Both the position numbers and the translations under genes were made by a program. This document shows, piece after piece, positions 31,549-40,784 of a stretch of DNA of 64,000 nt. The stretch lies in contig NZ_JAATJT010000001.1 of NCBI RefSeq assembly GCF_011777505.1, positions 248,001 through 312,000 on the forward strand. Reading direction: 5' to 3'. Under the pieces are notes generated by a model. It was given only the letters and a program-made list of their open reading frames with translations. It was not told the DNA's origin and did not search any database. The stretch is from Gaetbulibacter sp. S0825. GTDB taxonomy: Bacteria; Bacteroidota; Bacteroidia; Flavobacteriales; Flavobacteriaceae. How positions within the stretch are numbered: the stretch's first letter is position 1; every line of letters starts with the position of its first letter.

Positions 31549-31592
31549 CAAAATTATTGGCTCACAAAATAGATTTCATTGACTTTCGTTAA
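31549..31592 (-). promoter_or_regulatory. Crp/Fnr-type operator TTAAC-N4-GTCAA with -7 element, site 4
   Basis: Minus strand TTAAC-GAAA-GTCAA (31579-31592), 22 bp, then TAATTTTG (31549-31556), a perfect TAnnTTTG. It is 24 bp from the DUF4386 ATG. Unlike sites 1-3 the spacer is GAAA rather than TAAA. Confidence 0.78.
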
Positions 31593-31746
31593 GAAAAGTA
31601 TTTACTCTTGCTTTTTAACAAAAGCTAAACGAGTTGAATCTAACTACTAATATGTTTAACCCTCAATATGGTTCATAGTAACAAAATTCAATTCAAAACC
31701 ATGTACGCTAACAAAGTGTTTTAACGAATCAAACTGAAAACAAAAA

Positions 31747-31771
31747 CCCCACAGTTAAAGGAACTGTGGGG
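31747..31771 (-). terminator. Strong terminator with no assigned gene
   Basis: ccccacagtt (31747-31756), five-base loop, aactgtgggg (31762-31771). On the minus strand the stem is followed by TTTTTG. It cannot belong to the tRNA, which has its own terminator at 32023-32050. Confidence 0.75.
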
Positions 31772-31841
31772 TAATGAATTTTATTGAACCCATATTTGTG
31801 ACCTTAACAAGGTTAAGTTTTAAACAATGTCGAAATATATA

Positions 31842-31878
31842 ATTGTATTAAAAAATAATTTTTATTTTTTAATACAAT
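31842..31878. repeat. Perfect AT-rich inverted repeat
   Basis: Arms attgtattaaaaaataa (31842-31858) and its exact complement (31862-31878) flank three bases. The stem is 17 bp, long enough to form a hairpin in RNA or a cruciform in DNA. Confidence 0.7.
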
Positions 31879-32022
31879 AGGACAAACCGTCCCCTTAAAC
31901 ATCCCCTCAAACAAAAAAGCATCCCAATCTTCTATAAAGAAAAAAGGAAAGCTTTCCATCGGTTTAACTACATAAACCACCCTATTTTACTAGGGACAAC
32001 ACAACTTCTTTAGTTTGCTTAA

Positions 32023-32050
32023 AAAAAGCCTCAACTAGGTTAAGGCTTTT
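32023..32050 (-). terminator. Terminator of the tRNA-Asp gene
   Basis: aaaaagcctcaa and ttaaggctttt pair with one mismatch around ctagg. The minus-strand T-run follows the stem, which begins 11 bp past the mature tRNA 3' end. Confidence 0.75.
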
Positions 32051-32060
32051 AGCAATCTTG

Positions 32061-32134
32061 CGGTCTGGACGGGACTCGAACCCGCGACCCCCTGCGTGAC
32101 AGGCAGGTATTCTAACCAACTGAACTACCAAACC
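32061..32134 (-). tRNA. tRNA-Asp(GTC)
   Basis: 74 nt on the minus strand. The acceptor stem GGTTTGG pairs with CCAGACC (one G-U), followed by discriminator G. The anticodon stem-loop CCTGCCTGTCACGCAGG presents GTC (Asp), and the T arm GCGGGTTCGAGTCCCGT is canonical. CCA is not encoded. No integrase or duplicated 3' end is nearby, so it is not an obvious attachment site. Confidence 0.96.
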
Positions 32135-32214
32135 GTTGCATTATTGCGGTTGCAAATATACATTGCATTTTTTATAACACAAATGTTTTTTAATAATTTT
32201 TCAATAAAATCGAC

Positions 32215-33144
32215 CTAAACAAACTTTTGTCGTTCTAACATATAGGTAGTGAGTATTTTATTGAAACTTTCATTTATATCAGCCTCAACGTATTTTATTT
32301 GATACTGCGCACACTTTAATTGAATTGTCTCAAAATAGTTTGCAACTGCTTTTTCATAGTTCTCTTTAATGTTTTCGGCATATAAATCTATACGCTCGCC
32401 TGTTTCAACATCTACAAAGCGTTTAGGCGCATTATCAAAATCAAAATTGAATTCCTTTTCTTTATCCATCACATGAAACAAAATAACTTCATGCTTATTA
32501 TACTTTAAATGTCTTAAAGCATCAAAAAGCTTCACCTCATCAATACCATCTTGAAACATATCTGTAAACAAAAAAATCAGCGAACGTCTATGAATTTTTT
32601 CGGCTATTTGATGAAGATATTCGTAAGTATTGGTGGTTTTTTGAACAGATTTTGAAACCACCATATTTGCTAACTGATCTAACAGCATTCTATGATGACG
32701 CTCACTCCCTTTTTCAGGTGAATAATAATCGTAAATATCACTATAAATACTTAGCCCAACAGCATCTCGTTGTTTTTTTAAAATGTGCATGATTGATGCG
32801 GCGGCTAATGCTGAAAAACCAATTTTGTTCAACGAATCGATTGAAAATTGCTTTAGCTCAGGATAGTGCATTGAGCTACTGTTATCGACTATAATATGAC
32901 ACCGTAAATTTGTTTCTTCATCATAACGTTTTGTGAAAAGCTTATCTGTTTTTGCAAATAATTTCCAATCTATATGACGTGTACTTTCACCACGATTGTA
33001 TATTTTATGTTCAGCAAATTCTGCAGAAAATCCATGAAATGGACTTTTGTGCATCCCTGCAATAAAGCCTTCAACCACTTCCTTTGCTAGTAATTCAAGG
33101 TTTTTAAATCCTGATGTTTTATTTACTTCGTCTCTTAAATTCAT
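32215..33144 (-). CDS. DUF58 / von Willebrand-like domain protein
   Basis: A 309-residue cytoplasmic protein. The DUF58 core GESTRHIDWKLFAKTDKLFTKRYDEE is followed by a metal-ion-dependent adhesion-type motif IIVDNSSSM (D-x-S-x-S). These proteins usually work with a MoxR-type AAA ATPase to activate periplasmic or membrane complexes; the MoxR gene is not in the window. ATG at 33144 overlaps the aminopeptidase stop by one base (TAATG), so the two are coupled. Confidence 0.9.
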   Translation of the reverse strand: MNLRDEVNKTSGFKNLELLAKEVVEGFIAGMHKSPFHGFSAEFAEHKIYNRGESTRHIDWKLFAKTDKLFTKRYDEETNLRCHIIVDNSSSMHYPELKQFSIDSLNKIGFSALAAASIMHILKKQRDAVGLSIYSDIYDYYSPEKGSERHHRMLLDQLANMVVSKSVQKTTNTYEYLHQIAEKIHRRSLIFLFTDMFQDGIDEVKLFDALRHLKYNKHEVILFHVMDKEKEFNFDFDNAPKRFVDVETGERIDLYAENIKENYEKAVANYFETIQLKCAQYQIKYVEADINESFNKILTTYMLERQKFV

Positions 33145-35720
33145 TATTCTTTGGTGCTTTCAAAAATAGTTTGCGCTCTAAAAATTGGATCTGCTGCTTG
33201 AAACAATTTGTTTTTTAATATAGGACTAAAATCAGGGTTTTCTCTTAAAAACGTTTCAATAACTTCTTTTGCATACGCTGAATTATACCTTCCTACAGTG
33301 CTACTAAGCCATCTTTTGGGAAAAAATATATCTCCTGTTAGTTGAATTTCTTCTAACAACTCCAAACTCGTGTTTAAATGTTTTTGACCACTTGCTTGAC
33401 GTAATGGATGGTGAATATTACCCAAGGCTCTTAACACCCAAGACTCTTTTGCTCTGTTATCAGCATCTTTAAACGATTCGAATAACTTATCGCGAGTTGC
33501 TTCATTATTTGATAAGGATGGCAATAAAAACTGAAACCTCTCAAGCTTATCTTGATTGGTAATTTCTGTTTCGGCAGTTTTTAAAATATTTTGTGTTTCT
33601 GGATGATTATATAACGCTAATGTTGAAGCTAAATTGGTATAATCATCTTTATTTAATTTTAAATTAGAAATGGTTTTAGTTTTATTCCAAATAGCATATA
33701 AAAAGTCTCGTCCTTTATCTGAATAAGCTATCGACCTATACAATCCAAAAAGTGTTTTTTTAATTCCTGATTCTTCAGTTCCTTCCAAACGTTGCCTTAC
33801 ATCAGTTTCTAATGTTTCTTGTATGCTTTCTCGTTGTGTTTGAGTTAAATATGTCCAGAATATACTTTGCAATTTTCCTGAAACCAATCGAACAAGTACT
33901 TCTTCTTGTTCTTCCAAAATAGCACGCTTAAATAGATTAAAAGCTACTATTGTAGACACATCATTATTCAATGTTTTCTCATATAAATTAATATATGAGT
34001 AACCTCTTGCAACTTCATTTTCAAGATTTAGAAAAGCATCCAGATTTTCTTGCTGAACTGGGAAAACACCATATCCAAATCCATTGAAATTATAAATAAT
34101 ATTAAGTGGTTTTGGCAACCCAACGGCTTCTTCAACAATAACATCTTGCTTTTGCATTCCCACGTTTATCACGTGTATAGAATCTGTATACACGAGCCCA
34201 ATTTCAAATTGTTGCGGCCATATTTTGTCACTTTTATCCTCTGCTTTTTGAACTATTTTAAATTTAGAAATTGTATTATTTGAATCATAGGTTACATTAT
34301 CAGTGATTATTGGTCTTCCAGATTGATTTACCCAAACATCACTCCAAGCTTTCATATCAATATCTGTTTTCTTATCAAGAATTGCTACTAATTCATTCCA
34401 ATCGGCATTGCCATTGGCATACGTTTTTATATACTCTTGTATGCCTTCTTGAAAAGCTTGTTTACCCATGGTAGCTTCTAATTGGCGCATCATAATTGGT
34501 GCTTTGTTGTAAATAATGTTTCCATATAAAGAACCTGCGTTTTTCAAATTATCTAAATGTTGGCGGATAGATGTAGCACCTTTTGTACGATCTTCGGCGT
34601 AAGCACTAGAATAATGCGACAAAACAAACTGTAAGTCGTGGTTAAGCTCCGGAAAACTAGGATTGGCAATTTTATCTGCCATAAAGTTGGCAAATACTTC
34701 TTTCATCCAAACATCGTTAAACCATTTCATGGTCACTAAATCTCCAAACCACATGTGAGAAACCTCATGGGCTATCAATTTTCCTCTACCTAACTCAGAA
34801 CTTTTTGTTGCTGTTTCATCTAAAAACAACGTAGATTCTCTATATTGAATAGCGCCTACATGCTCCATACCTCCATATTGAAATCCTGGAATGGTTGCAA
34901 AATCTAATTTTTGAAACGGAAATTTATAATCGGTATAATCTTCTAAAAAACGTACTGCTTCATAATGTAGTCTAAAGATTTCTGGAATGCTTGCAGTAAC
35001 TTTTGTCGAATCGGTTTCTCTATATAACAGATTCATTTTAAAATCATCGATAGTTTTTTGAGTCGTCTCAAAAGCACCTGCAACAAAAGAAAATAAATAG
35101 GTGCTCATTTTATCGGTAGGGTTATATATGTGCTTTGTTTTATTTTCCTCTTCAATAGTGTCTTTTAATAATGCGCCACATAATACGTTCCACTCTTTAG
35201 GTGCTGCAATATTTAAATGGTAAACTGCTTTTAAATCTGGTTGGTCAAAACATGGAAACAATGTACTTGCTCTATCTGGCACAAGTAAAGTATATAAATA
35301 TTCCTTATTTCTGTTTAGAGATAATTCGCCAGCATTAAAAGCAACTCCAATGGTGTTTTTACCTTGTTTTAAGTAAGTAGTATCAATTATTAAATGCTCA
35401 TTTTCATGCTTAATATCAATATTGCTTCCATTGGCATTAACGCTTAAAAGCAAGGACTTGTCTGCGTTGAAATCTAAAATAAGTGGTTGTTGCAAGTTAA
35501 GAATATTGGCTTCTAGTTTCAATTTAGAAACTACAGGTGCATCTAACGATTCTGGAATATCAAAGGTTAAATGATACTCGATATTTGAAAGTTGTTCTGC
35601 TCTAAATTCTGCTAAATCCAACGATATACCTTTAGCTAATAAAGCAGATTCTGTAACTTTATCATTATTATTACATGCTACCAAAAAAAGGGCTAAAAGC
35701 CCTAAATATATTTGCTTCAT
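33144..35720 (-). CDS. M1-family aminopeptidase lipoprotein
   Basis: The frame is open from 35777, but I choose ATG 35720 because it gives a lipoprotein signal (MKQIYLGLLALFLVAC, Cys16), and the longer version would run through the trxA terminator. The product is 858 residues. Motifs: GGMEH (substrate binding, FQYGGMEHVGA), HEVSHMWFGD (zinc), and MKEVFANFMAD with the third ligand region. It resembles eukaryotic-type aminopeptidase N and would cleave N-terminal residues from peptides at the cell envelope. Coupled to the DUF58 gene. Confidence 0.9.
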   Translation of the reverse strand: MKQIYLGLLALFLVACNNNDKVTESALLAKGISLDLAEFRAEQLSNIEYHLTFDIPESLDAPVVSKLKLEANILNLQQPLILDFNADKSLLLSVNANGSNIDIKHENEHLIIDTTYLKQGKNTIGVAFNAGELSLNRNKEYLYTLLVPDRASTLFPCFDQPDLKAVYHLNIAAPKEWNVLCGALLKDTIEEENKTKHIYNPTDKMSTYLFSFVAGAFETTQKTIDDFKMNLLYRETDSTKVTASIPEIFRLHYEAVRFLEDYTDYKFPFQKLDFATIPGFQYGGMEHVGAIQYRESTLFLDETATKSSELGRGKLIAHEVSHMWFGDLVTMKWFNDVWMKEVFANFMADKIANPSFPELNHDLQFVLSHYSSAYAEDRTKGATSIRQHLDNLKNAGSLYGNIIYNKAPIMMRQLEATMGKQAFQEGIQEYIKTYANGNADWNELVAILDKKTDIDMKAWSDVWVNQSGRPIITDNVTYDSNNTISKFKIVQKAEDKSDKIWPQQFEIGLVYTDSIHVINVGMQKQDVIVEEAVGLPKPLNIIYNFNGFGYGVFPVQQENLDAFLNLENEVARGYSYINLYEKTLNNDVSTIVAFNLFKRAILEEQEEVLVRLVSGKLQSIFWTYLTQTQRESIQETLETDVRQRLEGTEESGIKKTLFGLYRSIAYSDKGRDFLYAIWNKTKTISNLKLNKDDYTNLASTLALYNHPETQNILKTAETEITNQDKLERFQFLLPSLSNNEATRDKLFESFKDADNRAKESWVLRALGNIHHPLRQASGQKHLNTSLELLEEIQLTGDIFFPKRWLSSTVGRYNSAYAKEVIETFLRENPDFSPILKNKLFQAADPIFRAQTIFESTKE

Positions 35721-35753
35721 AATACAACTATAAAAGTAAGAGGTACTAAAAAT

Positions 35754-35786
35754 AGAAAAGGTTTGGCGCATTGCCAAACCTTTTCT
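35754..35786 (-). terminator. Terminator of trxA
   Basis: agaaaaggtttggc (35754-35767) and gccaaaccttttct (35773-35786) form a perfect 14-bp stem with a five-base loop, followed on the minus strand by ATTTTT. It lies between trxA and the aminopeptidase gene and therefore separates their transcripts. Confidence 0.9.
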
Positions 35787-35809
35787 ATAAGCTTATTTGT
35801 TAAATTAAT

Positions 35810-36127
35810 TTATAACAATGAGTCTATTGCTTCTGTGTAAGCATTTTTTGGAGCTACGCCTACTTGTCTTCCTACAACTTCTCCATCTTTAAATACTAAA
35901 ACTGTTGGTATGTTTCTAACACCATATTTCGCTGCAAATTCTTGATTTGCATCTACATCCACTTTTCCAACAACAGCCTTGTCTGCATATTCTTCACTTA
36001 TTTGGTCAATGATTGGTCCAACCATTCTACATGGTCCACACCAGGCAGCCCAAAAATCTACCATTACTGGCTTGTCGCTTTTTAAAACCGTTTCTTCAAA
36101 CGTTGCATCTGTTATTTCTAATGCCAT
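35810..36127 (-). CDS. trxA: Thioredoxin
   Basis: A 105-residue protein with the classical active site FWAAWCGPCRMVGP (Cys30, Cys33), conserved Asp24 (VMVDFWA) and cis-Pro loop GVRNIPTVLVFKDG. Cytoplasmic disulfide reductant, kept reduced by thioredoxin reductase. It sits between dnaE and the aminopeptidase gene and ends at a strong terminator; this is the housekeeping-type copy compared with the diverged one at 9071-9388. Confidence 0.95.
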   Translation of the reverse strand: MALEITDATFEETVLKSDKPVMVDFWAAWCGPCRMVGPIIDQISEEYADKAVVGKVDVDANQEFAAKYGVRNIPTVLVFKDGEVVGRQVGVAPKNAYTEAIDSLL

Positions 36128-36249
36128 AATATTTTAATTTAATTGTGTATTACTACTAATTTATATGCAAAATTAGTCAAAAATTTTGCCAAAGCTTACA
36201 ACTACACTATTTGTTTTGCTTATTTGGAAATTGATTGATGTTATAAGAG

Positions 36250-39200
36250 CTAATTTAATTTATAAAACACTTGCTGACTCTCTAATTCTTCAAGTAATTC
36301 TTGTGAGATTTTTACTTTTTGCTTTCTACTAGGCATTTGCAATTTTATTTGCTCTTTATTATCGTAAATCACAAAATTTAAATGATGATTACCTTCGTGC
36401 ATTCTCAACAATTCTTTAATGCTTTTTATACGCTCTTCTTGAATGTCTTTAATATCGAATTGGATAGATAGTTTCTTTGCATAACTATCCATTACATCAT
36501 GTAATAACTGGAAACTATTATATTGAATTCTTGGTTCTCCTTTCTTTCCTGTATCTCTATTTACCCACCCTTCTTTAATATAAGCTCTCACATACACAAA
36601 ATTACTAACCATTAAAAAATGCCTGAATTTCAAATATTCTTCTCCAAAAATCCTAAACTCATAAGATTCCACGTAATCTTCGATAGTAAATAACGCCCAA
36701 CCTTTTCCTTGTTTACTAACACGATGTTGTACATCTGTCACTACGCCACCAAAAGTCAACTCTCTATTTACATAATTTTCAAGGTCTTTAAATAAAGATA
36801 CTTCAGCATTACAGAATGTGGTCATTTCAATTTTGAAATCGTCTAATGGATGACCAGAAATGTAAATACCAACTACTTCTTTTTCTCGCGCCAGTTTTTC
36901 CATAGTTCCCCATTCTTCACAAGGAGGCACTTCAGGTTCTGGAATTTGAACATCACTAGATTCTCCAAACAAACTTACTTGCGCTGAATTCTCATTTTCT
37001 TGATACTTATTTGCATATTTAATTGTTTTTTCTAGAAATGTTATACCATCTCCTTCATCAATAAAATATTGTGCTCGATGTGTTTCTTTAAAGCAATCAA
37101 AACCACCTGCATTAGCCAGATTTTCAAATGCTTTTTTATTGGCTGCACGCAAATCAATGCGTTTTGCTAAATCAAAAATGGATTTATATGGTCCATCTTT
37201 TTTCCGGTTTTCTACAATGGTTTTTACAGCACCATGACCAACACCTTTAATCGCTCCCATACCAAAACGAACTGCATTATCTTGGTTTACTGAGAACTTA
37301 TAATAAGATTCGTTCACATCTGGACCAAGTACGTTCAATTTCATGCGCTTGCATTCTTCCATGAAAAAGGTCACTTGCTTAATATCGTTCATGTTATTTG
37401 ATAACACTGCAGCCATATATTCGGCTGGATAATGTGCTTTTAAATAAGCAGTTTGATAAGCTATCCAAGCATAACATGTTGAGTGCGATTTGTTGAAGGC
37501 ATAACTTGCAAAAGCTTCCCAATCTTTCCAGATTTTTTCAAGCTTCTCCTTGTCCATCCCTTTTGCAGCAGCTTGTTCAATAAACTTAGGTTTCATTTTA
37601 TCAAGAACCGCTTTCTGCTTTTTCCCCATGGCTTTACGCAATACATCTGCTTCACCTTTGGTGAAATCTGCCAACTTCTGCGACAATAACATTACTTGCT
37701 CTTGATAGACTGTAATACCGTAGGTTTCCTTGAGGTATTCTTCCATTTCTGGGAGATCATATTCAATCTCTTCATCGCCGTGTTTACGTGCAATAAAACT
37801 TGGAATGTATTCCATTGGCCCTGGACGATACAAGGCGTTCATTGCAATAAGGTCATCAAAAACAGTTGGTTTTAAATCTTTCATGTGTTTTTGCATCCCT
37901 GGAGATTCGTATTGAAAAATCCCTACAGTTTCACCTCTTTGGAACAACTCATACGTCTTTTCATCATCTATTGGAAAATTGTCAGGATCTAAATCTACAT
38001 TATGTTTGGCTTTTACAATTTTTACGGTATCCTTTATAAGAGTCAAGGTCTTTAAACCAAGAAAATCCATCTTCAACAATCCAGCATCTTCCACAACCGA
38101 GTTATCAAATTGTGTGACATACAAATCCGAATCTTTGGCTGTTGCCACTGGAACATAGTTTGTAATATCACTTGGTGTTATAATAACGCCGCAAGCGTGA
38201 ATTCCTGTGTTTCTAACTGATCCTTCTAAAATTCTTGCAAGATTTACCGTTTCGGCCTCAAGATCCTCACCATCAGCTATATTTAATAGCTGATTAACTT
38301 TTTCTAAATCTTCAGCACGAAACATCCCTTTAAGTTTCTTTTCGTCTGCTCCAAAAATCTTTCCGAGTTTAGACATGGTAGGAATGAGTTTCGCTATTCT
38401 GTCAGCATCAAATAATGGTAAATCCAATACTCTTGCAGTATCACGAATGGAAGACTTTGCAGCCATGGTCCCATAAGTAATAATTTGCGCTACTTGATTA
38501 GCTCCATATTTATTAATTACATAGTCCATAACGCGTCCACGACCTTCATCATCAAAATCGATATCAATATCAGGCATACTTACACGATCTGGATTTAAGA
38601 AACGCTCAAAAAGTAAATCGTACTTTAAAGGATCAATATTTGTAATCCATAAACAATAAGCCACTACAGAACCAGCTGCTGAACCACGTCCTGGTCCAAC
38701 AGACACATCCATATTTCTTGCTTCTCGAATAAAGTCTTCAACAATTAAGAAATATCCTGGATACCCAGTGTTTTCAATAGTTACGAGCTCAAAATCTAGT
38801 CGTTCTTCTATTTCTTTTGTGATTTCTCCGTAACGTTTTCTAGCACCCTCATAAGTAATATGCCTTAAATAAGCATTCTCTCCTCGTTTGCCTCCATCTT
38901 CTAAATCTTGCTCATCCTTGAATTCATCAGGAATACCAAATTCTGGCAGTAATACATCTCTAGCTAGTTCAAAAGCTTCCACTTTGTCCACAACTTCTTG
39001 AATATTAACAATAGCTTCAGGAATATCTTTAAACAACGCTTTCATTTCTTCAGAAGACTTAAAAAAGTATTCTTGATTTGGTAAGCCATAACGATAGCCT
39101 CGACCTCTTCCTATTGGAGTCCCTTGCTTTTCACCATCTTTTACACACAATAAAATGTCATGTGCATTGGCATCTTCTTGCTCACAATAATAATTGTTAT

Positions 39201-40629
39201 TTGTTGCGACTAACTTGACATTATGTTTATTTGCGAACTCTTTTAATACTTGATTAACACGTCTTTCATCCTCTTGATTGTGTTGCATAATCTCAAGATA
39301 GAAATCATCTTTAAATTGGTCTTTCCACCAAACCAAGGCTTCTTCAGCTTGTTTTTCACCAACATTAAGAATCTTACTCGACACTTCTCCATAGAGATTT
39401 CCTGAGAGAACTATAATGTCATCTTTGTATTGTTCTACTATTTTTTTGTCAATTCTTGGTACATAATAAAAGCCATCTGTATAGGCAATGGATGCCATTT
39501 TTACCAAATTTTGATAACCGTTTTTATTTTTGGCTAACAACACAATTTGGTAACCATAATCTTTGTGTGACTTGTTTAAATGGTCTTCACAAACAAAAAA
39601 TTCACAGCCAATAATTGGTTTAATTTCTTCACCAACTGCAGCTTCTCCTTTTTCAAGAGCTTCTTCGTTTTGCTCCTTGATAATTCTATTATGGTTTTTC
39701 ACTTCTTTTACAAAATGAAATGCTCCCATCATGTTAGCATGGTCTGTTAATGCTACAGCATTCATGTTGTGTTTAGCTGTAGAAGCAACCAAATCTTTAA
39801 TACTAATGGTGGACTGTAATACCGAAAACTGCGAGTGATTATGAAGATGTACAAAATTGGCATTTTCTAACTCTGAAACATCAACAGAGCTTTCAATGTT
39901 TTCAATCTCTTGTGTCTCCTGTAATTGCTCATGAATTTTGGCAGATGCTTTCTGGAGATTGATGTGCTTTAATCCAATAAGTTGAATTTCCTTAGGATTA
40001 GCTTCAGTAAACTTTTCAAAATAATCTGGCTGCACATCCAGTTGCTCTTTGGTGTACTGTTTTCTTCTAATTAATTCCAAAAAACAACGTGTAGTTGCCT
40101 CTACATCTGCTGTGGCATTATGAGCTTCGTTAAAAGCTTCTCCAAATAAATATTCGTGTAACTCTGTAAGTGTTGGTAATTTAAATTTACCTCCACGACC
40201 TCCTGGGAGTTTACATAATTCGGCAGTATGTTCCGTACACGTATCTAAAACAGAAAGTTCCAACAATTTAGTTGCAGTATCTTCTCGAAAAAACTCACAA
40301 CCCATGATATTTAAATCAAAACCAACATTTTGTCCGACAACAAATTTCGATTTATTAAGTGCTTCGTTGAATTTTTCTAAAACCTCAGTTAATGGTAAAC
40401 CTTGCTCCTGTGCCAATTCGGTAGAAATACCATGAATTTTTTCGGCATCATACGGAATATTAAATCCGTTAGGTTGTATTAAATAATCTTGATGCTCGAT
40501 ACAATTTCCCATAACATCATGCAGTTGCCATGCTATTTGAACAGCTCTTGGCCAATTATTAGTATCAGTAATTGGTGCATTCCAACGCTTTGGCAAACCT
40601 GTTGTTTCTGTATCGAATATTAAGTACAT
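36250..40629 (-). CDS. dnaE: DNA polymerase III alpha subunit with N-terminal proofreading exonuclease
   Basis: A 1459-residue protein. Residues 1-190 are a DnaQ-like DEDDh exonuclease (FDTETTGL, then AHNATADVEAT). The PHP domain starts near 258 (FVHLHNHSQFSVLQSTIS). The catalytic aspartates are in PDIDIDFDDEGRGR, after the Gly/Ser-rich RGSAAGS loop. An OB fold (GGVVTDVQHRVSKQGKGWALF) is near the C-terminus. Most bacterial DnaE proteins are ~1160 residues and rely on separate DnaQ; the fusion is known in Bacteroidota. It replicates the chromosome. Monocistronic or with trxA. Confidence 0.95.
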   Translation of the reverse strand: MYLIFDTETTGLPKRWNAPITDTNNWPRAVQIAWQLHDVMGNCIEHQDYLIQPNGFNIPYDAEKIHGISTELAQEQGLPLTEVLEKFNEALNKSKFVVGQNVGFDLNIMGCEFFREDTATKLLELSVLDTCTEHTAELCKLPGGRGGKFKLPTLTELHEYLFGEAFNEAHNATADVEATTRCFLELIRRKQYTKEQLDVQPDYFEKFTEANPKEIQLIGLKHINLQKASAKIHEQLQETQEIENIESSVDVSELENANFVHLHNHSQFSVLQSTISIKDLVASTAKHNMNAVALTDHANMMGAFHFVKEVKNHNRIIKEQNEEALEKGEAAVGEEIKPIIGCEFFVCEDHLNKSHKDYGYQIVLLAKNKNGYQNLVKMASIAYTDGFYYVPRIDKKIVEQYKDDIIVLSGNLYGEVSSKILNVGEKQAEEALVWWKDQFKDDFYLEIMQHNQEDERRVNQVLKEFANKHNVKLVATNNNYYCEQEDANAHDILLCVKDGEKQGTPIGRGRGYRYGLPNQEYFFKSSEEMKALFKDIPEAIVNIQEVVDKVEAFELARDVLLPEFGIPDEFKDEQDLEDGGKRGENAYLRHITYEGARKRYGEITKEIEERLDFELVTIENTGYPGYFLIVEDFIREARNMDVSVGPGRGSAAGSVVAYCLWITNIDPLKYDLLFERFLNPDRVSMPDIDIDFDDEGRGRVMDYVINKYGANQVAQIITYGTMAAKSSIRDTARVLDLPLFDADRIAKLIPTMSKLGKIFGADEKKLKGMFRAEDLEKVNQLLNIADGEDLEAETVNLARILEGSVRNTGIHACGVIITPSDITNYVPVATAKDSDLYVTQFDNSVVEDAGLLKMDFLGLKTLTLIKDTVKIVKAKHNVDLDPDNFPIDDEKTYELFQRGETVGIFQYESPGMQKHMKDLKPTVFDDLIAMNALYRPGPMEYIPSFIARKHGDEEIEYDLPEMEEYLKETYGITVYQEQVMLLSQKLADFTKGEADVLRKAMGKKQKAVLDKMKPKFIEQAAAKGMDKEKLEKIWKDWEAFASYAFNKSHSTCYAWIAYQTAYLKAHYPAEYMAAVLSNNMNDIKQVTFFMEECKRMKLNVLGPDVNESYYKFSVNQDNAVRFGMGAIKGVGHGAVKTIVENRKKDGPYKSIFDLAKRIDLRAANKKAFENLANAGGFDCFKETHRAQYFIDEGDGITFLEKTIKYANKYQENENSAQVSLFGESSDVQIPEPEVPPCEEWGTMEKLAREKEVVGIYISGHPLDDFKIEMTTFCNAEVSLFKDLENYVNRELTFGGVVTDVQHRVSKQGKGWALFTIEDYVESYEFRIFGEEYLKFRHFLMVSNFVYVRAYIKEGWVNRDTGKKGEPRIQYNSFQLLHDVMDSYAKKLSIQFDIKDIQEERIKSIKELLRMHEGNHHLNFVIYDNKEQIKLQMPSRKQKVKISQELLEELESQQVFYKLN

Positions 40630-40784
40630 AAAAGCCTTTTTTAATTTACGTTTAGCAAAAAAAGTAAGACGATAAAATTACGTAGAAATAATCCTTTTTT
40701 AAAGTGAAGTTATGAACAGTTTTAAACAACAAAAGCAATCATAGATTATTGCCCTTTGCTAATGGGTTTATAAATTTTTAAATT

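Larger units (their letters stand above)
31593..32060. other. Gene-free stretch with several hairpins
   Basis: No convincing reading frame on either strand. It holds a GC-rich terminator-like hairpin (31747-31771), a short hairpin cttaac/gttaag (31803-31817), a 17-bp perfect AT hairpin (31842-31878) and the tRNA terminator (32023-32050). A small RNA transcribed on the minus strand and ending at 31747 would explain the isolated terminator, but I see no clear promoter for it. Confidence 0.5.

Noticed and set aside
31803-31817. cttaac-aag-gttaag as another Crp/Fnr operator
   Set aside because: The spacer is three bases, not four, and no -7 element lies at the 22-bp distance.
32061-32134. tRNA-Asp as an integration site for a genomic island covering the left half
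   Set aside because: No integrase or transposase gene, no duplicate of the tRNA 3' end, and no shift in base composition that I can see at this boundary.
33144-35777. A longer aminopeptidase start at 35777
   Set aside because: The extra 19 codons run through the perfect trxA terminator stem and lack signal character, while ATG 35720 gives a clear lipoprotein signal.
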